The notes beneath the pieces are model-generated. The model was not told the DNA's origin. It did not search any database and saw only the letters and a program-made list of their open reading frames with translations. The translations under genes and the position numbers were made by a program. From Streptomyces ferrugineus (GTDB taxonomy: Bacteria; Actinomycetota; Actinomycetes; Streptomycetales; Streptomycetaceae): a stretch of DNA of 64,000 nucleotides. Below, piece by piece: positions 55,901 to 64,000 of the stretch (the first letter of the stretch is position 1; each line of letters starts with the position of its first letter). The DNA is taken from NCBI RefSeq assembly GCF_015160855.1, contig NZ_CP063373.1, forward strand, positions 7,656,001 to 7,720,000, in the 5' to 3' direction.

Positions 55901-58469
55901 TGCCGACGACGCCGGCCACATGCGCCTGGCCGCCCAGAATGCCCTCGGTGCCCACCTCGCGGGCCACCCGGGTCACCTGCTCGGCGAAGCTGGAGAGCTG
56001 GTCGACCATCGTGTTGACGGTCGTGACGAGCTCGAGGATCTCGCCCTTGGCGTCGACGGTGATCTTCTTGGACAGGTCGCCCTTGGCGACCGCGGTGGTG
56101 ACCTCGGCGATGTTGCGGACCTGACTGGTCAGGTTGTTCGCCATGAAGTTCACGGACTGGGTGAGGTCCTTCCAGGTGCCGGAGACGCCCTGCACCTCGG
56201 CCTGACCGCCGAGCTGGCCCTCCGTACCCACCTCACGGGCGACCCTGGTGACCTCCTCCGCGAACGACGACAGCTGGTCCACCATCGTGTTCAGCGTGTT
56301 CTTCAGCTCCAGGATCTCGCCGCGGGCATCGACGGTGATCTTCTGCGACAGGTCACCGCGCGCCACCGCGGTGGCGACCTGGGCGATGTTGCGCACCTGG
56401 GCGGTGAGGTTTCCTGCCATTCCGTTCACGGAGTCGGTCAGGTCCCGCCACACCCCGGCCACACCGGGCACCTGCGCCTGACCGCCCAGGCGGCCCTCGG
56501 TGCCCACCTCGCGGGCGACCCGGGTCACCTGGTCGGCGAAGCCGGAGAGCTGGTCGACCATCGTGTTGATGGTGTTCTTCAGCTCCAGGATCTCGCCGCG
56601 CGCGTCGACGTCGATCTTCTGCGACAGGTCACCCCGGGCCACCGCGGTCGTGACCTGGGCGATGTTCCGAACCTGAGCGGTAAGGTTTCCTGCCATTCCG
56701 TTGACGGAGTCGGTGAGCTCCTTCCACGTACCGGCAACACCCGGTACGACCGCCTGACCGCCCAGACGGCCCTCGGTGCCCACGTCCCGGGCCATCCGCG
56801 TGACCTGGTCGGCGAAGGACGACAGCTGGTCCACCATCGTGTTCACGGTGTTCTTCAGCTGGAGCATCTCGCCGGAGACGTCCACGGTGACCTTCTGCGA
56901 CAGATCACCGTTGGCCACCGCCGTCGTCACCTGGGCGATGTTCCTCACCTGTCCGGTGAGGTTGCGGAACGCGGTGTTGACGGAGTCCGTCAGGTCCTTC
57001 CAGGTCCCGGCCGCTCCCGGAACCTGTGCCTGGCCGCCCAGCTCACCCTCTACACCGACCTCACGCGCGACACGCGTCACCTCGGCACCGAACGACGACA
57101 GCTGGTCGACCATGCCGTTGACGGTGTTCTTCAGCTCCAGCATCTCGCCGGCCACGTCGACCGTGACCTTCTGCGACAGATCACCGTTGGCCACCGCCGT
57201 CGTCACTGCGGCGATGTCCCTCACCTGAATGGTCAGATTCCGGAAAACGGTGTTGACGGAGTCCGTCAGGTCCTTCCACGTCCCCGCCGCACCGGGCACA
57301 TTCGCCTGGCCGCCCAGCTGCCCCTCGGCGCCGACCTCGTTGGCCACGCGGGTGACCTCGTCCGCGAAGATCCGCAGCGTCTCGGTCATCTGGTTGATCG
57401 TGTCCGCGAGCTGAGCCACCTCGCCCCGTGCCGACACGGTCACCTTCTGCGACAGGTCACCACTGGCGACCGCGGTCGTCACCTGGGCGATACCGCGCAC
57501 CTGCGCCGTCAGGTTGCCGGCCATGAGGTTCACCGAATCGGTGAGGTCCTTCCACACACCGGCCACGCCCGGCACCTGGGCCTGGCCGCCGAGCTCGCCC
57601 TCGGTGCCCACCTCGCGCGCGACTCGCGTCACCTCCGAGGAGAAGGACGACAGCTGGTCCACCATCGTGTTGACGGTGTTCTTCAGCTCCAGCATCTCGC
57701 CGGCCACATGAACCGTGACCTTCCGGGACAGATCACCCTTGGCGACCGCCGTGGTCACCAGCGCGATGTCCCTCACCTGGGCCGTCAGCCGGTACGCCAT
57801 CGTGTTGACGGAGTCCGTCAGGTCCTTCCAGGAACCCGACATGCCACGCACGCGCGCCTGCCCGCCGAGCTTGCCCTCGGTGCCCACCTCGCTGGCCACA
57901 CGCGTGACCTCGTCGGTGAACGTCGACAGCTGATCGACAAGGTTGTTCACAGTCCGCCCGACCTTGAGGAACTCTCCCCGCAGTGGATGCCCGGTCCCGT
58001 CCTGGGCCTGCGTACGCAGCTCCATGCGCGGCGAGAGATCACCCTCGGCCACCGCGGACAGCACCCGGCCGACCTCGGACACCGGCCGTACGAGGTCGTC
58101 GACCAGCGCGTTGGAGTTGTCCACGGCCGCGGCCCAGGAGCCCTCGCAGGCGCCCGTCTCCAGCCGTTCCGTGAGCTTGCCCTCACGTCCGACCATGCGC
58201 CGCACACGCGCCAGCTCACCCGTGAGGTGGAGATTCCTGTCGGCCACTTCGTTGAAGACGGCGGCGATCTCCGACATCACGCCGTCCCCGGACACCGTGA
58301 GCCGCTTCCGGAAGTTCCCGTCGCGCATCGCCACCAGGGCCGCCAGCAGCCGGTTCAGGGCAGCCGTGTCCACCGCAGTGGTGCTGCCGCGCGTCTTGCG
58401 CTCGTTACTCAGGGACTGTCCGCCTTTCGCGCGCGTCTTAGTGCCCCGCGTCGCTGCGCCAGACTCCAC
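52983..58469 (-). CDS. osaA: Hybrid sensor histidine kinase OsaA with tandem HAMP array
   Basis: A 1,828-residue cytoplasmic kinase with no clear membrane segment. GTG 58469 has GGGAGGG upstream. From about residue 35 to 1120 it is a run of HAMP-type units, twelve with a GDL/GNF element (e.g. [10 protein letters not shown]), alternating with LGGQA.VPG.AGTW elements; the period is 92 residues (276 bp). A GAF domain (about 1140-1300) and a long coiled coil follow, then HisKA ([11 protein letters not shown], about 1370), HATPase ([23 protein letters not shown]) and a C-terminal receiver ([12 protein letters not shown], about 1757). It presumably phosphorylates OsaB or transfers through its own receiver. 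Location and domain order identify OsaA. Confidence 0.9.
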   Translation of the reverse strand: MESGAATRGTKTRAKGGQSLSNERKTRGSTTAVDTAALNRLLAALVAMRDGNFRKRLTVSGDGVMSEIAAVFNEVADRNLHLTGELARVRRMVGREGKLTERLETGACEGSWAAAVDNSNALVDDLVRPVSEVGRVLSAVAEGDLSPRMELRTQAQDGTGHPLRGEFLKVGRTVNNLVDQLSTFTDEVTRVASEVGTEGKLGGQARVRGMSGSWKDLTDSVNTMAYRLTAQVRDIALVTTAVAKGDLSRKVTVHVAGEMLELKNTVNTMVDQLSSFSSEVTRVAREVGTEGELGGQAQVPGVAGVWKDLTDSVNLMAGNLTAQVRGIAQVTTAVASGDLSQKVTVSARGEVAQLADTINQMTETLRIFADEVTRVANEVGAEGQLGGQANVPGAAGTWKDLTDSVNTVFRNLTIQVRDIAAVTTAVANGDLSQKVTVDVAGEMLELKNTVNGMVDQLSSFGAEVTRVAREVGVEGELGGQAQVPGAAGTWKDLTDSVNTAFRNLTGQVRNIAQVTTAVANGDLSQKVTVDVSGEMLQLKNTVNTMVDQLSSFADQVTRMARDVGTEGRLGGQAVVPGVAGTWKELTDSVNGMAGNLTAQVRNIAQVTTAVARGDLSQKIDVDARGEILELKNTINTMVDQLSGFADQVTRVAREVGTEGRLGGQAQVPGVAGVWRDLTDSVNGMAGNLTAQVRNIAQVATAVARGDLSQKITVDARGEILELKNTLNTMVDQLSSFAEEVTRVAREVGTEGQLGGQAEVQGVSGTWKDLTQSVNFMANNLTSQVRNIAEVTTAVAKGDLSKKITVDAKGEILELVTTVNTMVDQLSSFAEQVTRVAREVGTEGILGGQAHVAGVVGIWKDLSDNVNLMAKNLTMQVRNISQVAAAVANGDLTRTVTIEARGEVAQLADTFNTMVKTLSSFADQVTKVAREVGTDGILGGQAHVPGVAGTWKDLTESVNQMASNLTGQVRNIAMVTTAIAKGDLTKKIDIDARGEILELKTTINTMVDQLSSFAEEVTRVAREVGTEGQLGGQARVRDVDGTWRDLTESVNEMAGNLTRQVRAIARVATAVTRGDLNLKIDVDASGEIQELQDYINKMIANLRDTTIANKEQDWLKGNLARISALMQGRRDLEDVASLIMSELTPVVSAQHGAFFLAMPLVDGKDTSAEGEDQYELRMLGSYAYSMGSMPTSFRPGEGLIGTAAMEKRTILVENAPSGYLKISSGLGEAPPAQVIVLPVLFEGQVLGVIELASFTPFTQIQKDFLNQIAEMIATSVNTISVNTKTEVLLKQSQELTEQLRERSAELENRQKALQASNAELEEKAELLAQQNRDIEVKNTEIEEARQVLEERAEQLAVSMRYKSEFLANMSHELRTPLNSLLILAKLLADNAEGNLSPKQVEFAETIHGAGSDLLQLINDILDLSKVEAGKMDVSPTRIALVQLVDYVEATFRPLTAEKGLDLSVRVSPELPATLHTDEQRLLQVLRNLLSNAVKFTDSGSVELVIRPAGMDVPQKIREQLLEAGSLTEADAPLIAFSVTDTGIGIAASKMRVIFEAFKQADGTTSRKYGGTGLGLSISREIAQLLGGEIHAQSEPGRGSTFTLYLPLHPSELPPHGYQQQLPPLDAGALVASAADLAELAEISDGAIETPAEVRSYRETQNGAAALFRRRRRAANELEQRPAQQEQWSAPAAQDTAPQSRRGIRFGGEKVLIVDDDIRNVFALTSVLEQHGLSVLYAENGREGIEVLEQHDDVAVVLMDIMMPEMDGYATTTAIRRMPQFAGLPIIALTAKAMKGDREKAIESGASDYVTKPVDPDHLLAVMNQWMRDQ
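55360..58380 (-). repeat. 276-bp tandem repeat array encoding HAMP units
   Basis: The LGGQA-coding landmark recurs at about 55371, 55650, 55926, 56202, 56478, 56754, 57030, 57306, 57582 and 57858, a spacing of 276 bp except one of 279. Neighbouring units are highly similar at DNA level. The most upstream units (58000-58380) are more diverged. Confidence 0.9.
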
Positions 58470-58847
58470 TGTGTCCCTCCCGCAGGGGTCGACCGTTACT
58501 GCTGTGCTCGGGTTCTACTGCTGCGCGTACCCGTTACTGCTGGGTATTCCTGCCGGATATACCAGGCCACACCACGTGCTGCTGCCCGCGGTACGCGAAT
58601 GACACTCAGCCTGCCCGGACCTTCACAAGAAGCTTGCCCAGTGTTTCACCCCTGCTGAACCCGGCCATAACAGTTCGGCAGCTTCGCACATCGTCCGCAC
58701 ACCCTCCGGGCGGAAACACTGCAGACCGGCATCCGCATGGACCGCGAAGGTAAGTAACCTTGCATGCGGCTGTCCAGCCGCGCCGGTCCCGTCCGGCCTG
58801 GGCGGTGACAGGAGGAGCACGAACGGGCATCGGAGGGGCAGCCGGAC
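58470..58847. promoter_or_regulatory. Divergent osaA-osaC intergenic region with 19-bp phased repeats
   Basis: A 378-bp gap between divergent genes. Near osaA, the octamer TACTGCTG recurs at 58497, 58516 and 58535, exactly 19 bp apart, each followed by different sequence. Between the second and third copies the minus strand reads GGGTAC (58532-58527), which resembles the -10 of SigB-type promoters, with GAAT 13 nt before it. Nearer osaC there is an inverted repeat AAGGT-AAGTA-ACCTT (58747-58761), and GGAGGGG lies before the osaC ATG. No gene is evident in the gap. Confidence 0.6.
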
Positions 58848-61592
58848 ATGACCACCGGACTGATCCCGGGGGGACCATCCCCGGACAGGCCGACGGGCGC
58901 GCAGATGCCGCACCAGCGGCGCGAGCCCGACGGCCACGGAGCCCTGCATGTCGACAACCGGACGAGGAGTTCTGTGATCACCGCGCGCGCGGCAGCCAGC
59001 TTCGATCCCGTCGGGCGATCGGTCGCGAGCGCCCGCTCCTTCGTCCGGGACACCCTCCAGGGCTGGGGCTTCGCCGACATCGTCGACGACGCCGTCGTCC
59101 TCACCAGTGAACTGGTGACCAACGCCGTCGTGCACGCCGGCACCTCCGCGGACGTTCTGTGTCTGCGCAGTGACGATGGTGTGCGGATCGAGGTGGCCGA
59201 CCGGTATCCCGAGCGTGAGATCCCTCTCCAGGGCTCGCCCGTCAACATGGGCAGCCCGGACCGCGAAGGCGGCCGCGGCCTCCAGCTGTGCGCGGCCCTG
59301 GCCGGCCGCTGGGGCGTCGAGTACACGCCCACGCACAAACAGGTCTGGTTCCAACTCGATCTCCCCGAACGCGCGGTGGGCACCCGCGCCGCGGGCCCGT
59401 CCCTGCCCTCCGACCTCCTCCCGCTCGCCGACGGCCGCGTCCGCGTCGCGGTGGTCCAGATCGACCGTACGGGCGCCATCTCGTCCTGGAACGAGGACGC
59501 GGAGGACCTCTTCGGATACGCGGCCGAGCAGGTCACCGGCAAGCCCCTGACCGACCTCGCGGCCTGGCCGCACACCCCGGGCACCAGCACCGGCATCGCG
59601 GAGGCACTCCGACTCTCCCGCTGGGAGGGCAGCTACGGCATCCGGGGCGCCAACGGCCGCGTCACACCGGTGTACGCCTCCCACCTCCGCGTCCGCGACA
59701 CGGGCGGCGAACCCTCCACGGTCTGCCTCCTGGTCCGCGACCACGAACGCGCGGTCCTGCAGACCCCGTTGCGCGTCCCCGCCTCCGACACCGCCACCGA
59801 ATCCCAGAGCGCCGACCCCTTCGAGGTGTTCATCGGCTCGCCCGCCCCGGACGACCTCGACGGCCTCCTGCAGCGCACCGTGGAGCGCGCCCGCGACATG
59901 CTCGACGGCGACTCCGCCTTCCTGCTCCTCGCGACCGACGACGAGACGGAGCTGGAGGTCCGCGCCTCCACCGGCCTGCCCTCCGCCCGCCAGCGCTTCG
60001 CGCGCGTGCCCGTCGAAGCGGGCCCCGGCCGCTACGGCTCGGCCCGTATGCCGGCGGTCCACGAGGACCTCACCATGGTCCCCGGCGCCGTACCCCTGCT
60101 GCGGGGCACCGGCATGCGCTCGGTCGTCACGGTCCCCCTGAAGGTCGAGGGCCGCCTCACCGGCTCCCTCGGCGTCGCCGCCGAGGCCCCCGGCAGATAC
60201 TCCAACGAAGAGGCGCTGCGCCTGCAGTTCGCCGCCGACCGCATCGCGCTGGCGGTCGAGTCGGCCCGCCTGGGCGAACTCGAACGTCTCCGCCGAGGCT
60301 CCCTCAGCTTCCTGGTCGAGGCCTCCGACCTGCTCGCCGGCACCCTGGACCGCGACCAGACCCTGGCCCTGATGGCCCAGATGACGGTCCCGACCCTGGC
60401 CACCTGGTGCGCGGTCTACACAATCGCCGACCAGGCATCAGAGCCGTATCTGTCGTACGTCCTGCATGAGGACGAGGAACTCATCGACGGCATTAAGTCG
60501 TTGCTGTCGAAGATCCCCCCACCGGACCCGGTACCCACCCCCGGCGCCCGCGTCTGGTCGGCCCCCGCCGAGTCGGCCCACCAGGCGGCCCTGCGCACGT
60601 CCATGCGCAGCCTGGGCCTGGGCGAGCCGATCGGCCGCATCAGCGCGGGCATCGGCCCCACCCTGGCCACGGCCTCCGCGGTGGGCGGAGAGACGGTCGT
60701 ACTGCCCCTGGTGGCCCGCAACCGGGTCATCGGCATGTTGACGCTGGGCAAGCCGACGGACGAACACTTCCGCCAGGAGATCCTGGAGCTGGCGGAGGAC
60801 CTCTCCCGCAGGGCCGCCCTGGCCCTGGACAACGCCCGCCTCTACTCCGAGCGCACGGCCATCAGCCAGTCCCTCCAGCGCAGCCTCCTGCCGCCCGAGC
60901 TCCCCGAGATCGGCGGCGTCGAGGTCGAGGTCATCTACCGCGCGGCGGGCGAGGGCAACGAGGTCGGCGGCGACTTTTACGACCTCTTCCCGATCAGCGA
61001 CGGTGCGTACGGCTTCGCCATCGGCGATGTCTGCGGTACGGGCCCGAACGCGGCGGCGGTCACGGGCCTCGCCCGGCACGCCCTGCGCCTCCTGGCGCGC
61101 GAGGGCCTCAGCGGCCCGGCGGTCCTGGAGCGCCTGAACTCCGCGATCCTCGACGAGGGCGCCCGCAGCCGCTTCCTGACGCTCCTCTACGGCGAGTTGA
61201 GGCCGCAGGAGGACGGCAGCGCCGAGCTGAAGGTGGTCTGCGCCGGTCACCCGCTCCCACTGCGCCTGCGCCAGGACGGCACGGTCGAGCCGGCGGCCGA
61301 ACCCCAGCCCCTGCTAGGCGTCATGGACGACCTGGAGCTCTATGAGCAGACGGTCACCCTCGACCCCGGCGATGTCCTGCTGTGCGTCACGGACGGCGTC
61401 ACCGAGCGCCGTGAAGGCAGCCGCATGCTGGGCGACGACGGTCTCACCGATGTCCTCACCACCTGCACCGGCCTCACGGCAGGCGCGGTGGCGGCCCGCA
61501 TCATGCGTGCGGTCGAACGCTTCGCCTCTGACGCCCCGTCCGACGACATGGCGATCCTGGCGATGCGCGTGCCGGGCATCCACAAGGACTGA
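58848..61592 (+). CDS. osaC: OsaC: anti-sigma kinase-like / PAS / GAF / PP2C phosphatase regulator
   Basis: A 914-residue cytoplasmic regulator starting at ATG 58848 with GGAGGGG upstream. Domain order: RsbW-type HATPase (DDAVVLTSELVTNAVVHAG about 80-98, GGRGLQLCAAL); PAS (AISSWNEDAEDLFGYAAEQV); two GAF-like regions (about 340-480 and 490-650); and PP2C/SpoIIE phosphatase (NEVGGDFYDLF about 705, VCGTGPNAAA, CVTDGVTERR, DDMAILAM). In S. coelicolor OsaC modulates SigB after osmotic stress. It is divergent from osaA and followed by a terminator. Confidence 0.92.
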   Translation: MTTGLIPGGPSPDRPTGAQMPHQRREPDGHGALHVDNRTRSSVITARAAASFDPVGRSVASARSFVRDTLQGWGFADIVDDAVVLTSELVTNAVVHAGTSADVLCLRSDDGVRIEVADRYPEREIPLQGSPVNMGSPDREGGRGLQLCAALAGRWGVEYTPTHKQVWFQLDLPERAVGTRAAGPSLPSDLLPLADGRVRVAVVQIDRTGAISSWNEDAEDLFGYAAEQVTGKPLTDLAAWPHTPGTSTGIAEALRLSRWEGSYGIRGANGRVTPVYASHLRVRDTGGEPSTVCLLVRDHERAVLQTPLRVPASDTATESQSADPFEVFIGSPAPDDLDGLLQRTVERARDMLDGDSAFLLLATDDETELEVRASTGLPSARQRFARVPVEAGPGRYGSARMPAVHEDLTMVPGAVPLLRGTGMRSVVTVPLKVEGRLTGSLGVAAEAPGRYSNEEALRLQFAADRIALAVESARLGELERLRRGSLSFLVEASDLLAGTLDRDQTLALMAQMTVPTLATWCAVYTIADQASEPYLSYVLHEDEELIDGIKSLLSKIPPPDPVPTPGARVWSAPAESAHQAALRTSMRSLGLGEPIGRISAGIGPTLATASAVGGETVVLPLVARNRVIGMLTLGKPTDEHFRQEILELAEDLSRRAALALDNARLYSERTAISQSLQRSLLPPELPEIGGVEVEVIYRAAGEGNEVGGDFYDLFPISDGAYGFAIGDVCGTGPNAAAVTGLARHALRLLAREGLSGPAVLERLNSAILDEGARSRFLTLLYGELRPQEDGSAELKVVCAGHPLPLRLRQDGTVEPAAEPQPLLGVMDDLELYEQTVTLDPGDVLLCVTDGVTERREGSRMLGDDGLTDVLTTCTGLTAGAVAARIMRAVERFASDAPSDDMAILAMRVPGIHKD

Positions 61593-61618
61593 GAGGGAGT
61601 CAGGGAGAAGAGCATGAG

Positions 61619-61648
61619 AAAGGCCCCGCCCATTCGGGCGGGGCCTTT
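61619..61648 (+). terminator. osaC terminator
   Basis: AAAGGCCCCGCC (61619-61630) pairs perfectly with GGCGGGGCCTTT (61637-61648), with a 6-nt loop and a short T-rich end, 26 bp after the osaC stop. Confidence 0.85.
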
Positions 61649-61656
61649 CTGTGCGG

Positions 61657-61729
61657 AGCCCCCAAACGGAATCGAACCGTTGACCTTCTCCTTACCATGG
61701 AGACGCTCTGCCGACTGAGCTATAGGGGC
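61657..61729 (-). tRNA. tRNA-Thr(GGT)
   Basis: Read on the minus strand, the acceptor stem GCCCCTA pairs with TGGGGGC, the D stem is GCTC/GAGC, the anticodon stem TCTCC/GGAGA encloses the loop ATGGTAA with anticodon GGT (reads ACC), and the T arm is AACGG-TTCGATT-CCGTT. CCA is not encoded. It lies between osaC and the DegT-like gene. Confidence 0.93.
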
Positions 61730-61805
61730 CTGCTGCCTGTGCGAAGTTTCCCGCGCGGCAACGGAATAGATCATACCCTGAACGCGCCCGCGCTCCCAAA
61801 TTCGC

Positions 61806-62483
61806 TCAGAAGGCGGGCTGGAGCAGTCCTCCGAGCGCGTTGCAGGCGGACACGACCCGCTGCATGTCCCGCTTCGTCAGAGAGGCGTCGACCGGCAGCG
61901 CCAACGTTTCGTCGGCGGCCCGCTCGGTCTCCGGCAGCGACACACACCTCCGGAACTCAGGCAGCCGATGCACGGGCGTCTTCACCGGCACCCGGCACTC
62001 AACTCCCCTGGAGCGCACGGCCCGAGCGAACGCGTCACGATCCGGCCGACCATTCCCCGGCACCCGCACGACGTACTGCTGATAGGTGTGCCCGTCACCC
62101 CCATCGGGAGTAAGCACACCCTTCAACTTCGCATCGAGATACGAGGCCCGCTGCCTGCGCTGCGCGATCTCGTCGTACGGAACCTCGGACTCACCCTGCT
62201 CAAGCACCAACAGCCCGTGCCGCTGCCCGATTTCGTGCAATCGCGCGATATCGGCCGACCGACCGAATCGGTGTACGGCCACCACGGCCGCCGTGCGCTG
62301 GGTGACGACAGCCTCGACAGCGACGACGTCCAGGCAGTACGTCACCGGATCTATGTCGGCGAACACCGGCCGCGCTCCGGCCAGGACCACGGCCTCGGCG
62401 ACTTCGATGTTCCCGAAGGCCGGTACGACAACCTCGTCACCGACTCCGACGCCGGCGGCCCTGAGCATTGCAGCAGTACCCAT
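61806..62483 (-). CDS. Shortened DegT/DnrJ/EryC1 aminotransferase-like protein lacking the PLP-lysine region
   Basis: A 225-residue protein; full members have about 370. GTAAMLRAAGVGVGDEVVVP, ARPVFADIDPVTYCLD and VAVHRFGRSADIARL clearly match the N-terminal half of DegT sugar aminotransferases, and YQQYVVRVPG, RGVECRVPVKTPVHRLPEFR and LALPVDASL match the C-terminal half. The middle (the Phe-Ser-x-x-Lys block and flanks, about 100 residues) is absent: LVLEQGESEVPYDEIAQRR runs straight into the late helix. The first ~40 residues of the family are also missing. The start ATG 62483 has no good ribosome site. The frame is open, so it may be a degenerate gene or a non-catalytic protein. Confidence 0.7.
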   Translation of the reverse strand: MGTAAMLRAAGVGVGDEVVVPAFGNIEVAEAVVLAGARPVFADIDPVTYCLDVVAVEAVVTQRTAAVVAVHRFGRSADIARLHEIGQRHGLLVLEQGESEVPYDEIAQRRQRASYLDAKLKGVLTPDGGDGHTYQQYVVRVPGNGRPDRDAFARAVRSRGVECRVPVKTPVHRLPEFRRCVSLPETERAADETLALPVDASLTKRDMQRVVSACNALGGLLQPAF

Positions 62484-62535
62484 ATGGGCGATGCTGGTTG
62501 CGCAACGTGAACTTCAGGTGACGCACAACAAAAAA

Positions 62536-62571
62536 GGGTTGGACCCGGAACCGAAGTTCCGGGTCCAACCC
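62536..62571 (-). terminator. rrn operon terminator
   Basis: A perfect 16-bp stem (62536-62551 with 62556-62571) and a CGAA loop are followed on the minus strand by a run of T residues (complement of 62529-62535). It lies 12 bp after the 5S gene. Confidence 0.93.
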
Positions 62572-62582
62572 TATTAAAAGGA

Positions 62583-62701
62583 GTTCGGCGGCGTCCTACT
62601 CTCCCACAGGGTCCCCCCTGCAGTACCATCGGCGCTGTAAGGCTTAGCTTCCGGGTTCGGAATGTAACCGGGCGTTTCCCTCACGCTATAACCACCGAAA
62701 C
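62583..62701 (-). rRNA. rrf: 5S ribosomal RNA
   Basis: On the minus strand the sequence starts GTTTCGGTGGTTATAGCGTG and contains CCCGGTTACATTCCGAACCC, then GGGAGAGTAGGACGCCGCCG near the 3' end. About 119 nt, the expected length for a Streptomyces 5S. It follows the 23S gene by about 70 bp. Confidence 0.95.
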
Positions 62702-62773
62702 ACTATGAAACTGTCGACCGGACGATGACACGGTCGTTGTCTCAGAACCAACACAGTGGACGCGAGCCTCTAT

Positions 62774-64000
<1,227 letters not shown>

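Noticed and set aside
53628..58658. A 1,676-residue open frame on the plus strand opposite osaA
   Set aside because: It exists because the repeated high-GC osaA gene lacks stops in this antisense frame. It has no start signal and reads as repeated His/Arg/Leu-rich sequence with no family resemblance.

Overview
The window is a high-GC chromosomal segment (roughly 70% G+C by eye) of a Streptomyces species. The evidence is extreme third-position GC, long open antisense frames, GTG starts, lipoproteins with Ala-rich leaders, and a gene order that from memory matches the conserved core region of Streptomyces around recA/recX, gluRK-gluABCD, miaB/miaA/dapF, rshA, hflX, ftsK and osaABC. No prophage, insertion sequence, CRISPR array or biosynthetic cluster is visible.

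Layout. 1-2.7 kb: two tandem trypsin-like secreted lipoproteins, the first cut by the window edge. 2.7-14.1 kb, mostly minus strand: hflX, an M1 aminopeptidase, the ppGpp enzyme rshA, dapF, a membrane protein, miaA, two small plus-strand genes, a LigB-like protein and miaB. 14.3-18.7 kb: a flavin oxidoreductase interrupted by an in-frame 36-bp tandem repeat, then a MarR divergon with three palindromic operators facing ribA, a DUF2218 gene and a quinone reductase. 18.7-26.1 kb: a MazG-like hydrolase, a TAXI binding protein, the GluR-GluK two-component system and the gluABCD glutamate transporter. 26.2-29.3 kb: a flavin monooxygenase, then a cysteine dioxygenase-rhodanese operon preceded by a short cysteine-rich leader ORF.

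29.5-44.4 kb: recX and recA with an SOS-box promoter, a degraded arginase-family pseudogene, a GyrI-like gene and an AI-2E-type membrane protein, DUF3046, an alpha-toroid-like protein, azlC/azlD with an AraC regulator, the giant helicase lhr, a Nei2-type DNA glycosylase, an SDR and a small membrane protein. 44.6-51.9 kb, minus strand: ftsK, a RodZ-like protein, then rimO-pgsA-cinA-clgR with start/stop overlaps. 52.0-61.6 kb: the osmoadaptation set osaB, osaA (a 1,828-residue hybrid kinase with a tandem HAMP array) and divergent osaC. 61.6-64.0 kb: tRNA-Thr(GGT), a shortened DegT-like gene, and the 3' end of an rrn operon (5S and partial 23S, minus strand) with a strong terminator.

Functional themes are stress and nutrient sensing (rshA, gluRK, osaABC, clgR), DNA repair (recA, recX, nei2, lhr), tRNA and ribosome modification (miaA, miaB, rimO, hflX) and sulfur amino-acid catabolism. 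The most interesting signal is the leader ORF upstream of cysteine dioxygenase. It has four Cys codons, three of them in its last seven sense codons and one directly before the stop. Its start lies at a predicted leaderless transcription start, and its last codons are complementary to the Shine-Dalgarno sequence of the downstream gene. This looks like a cysteine-sensing translational switch.
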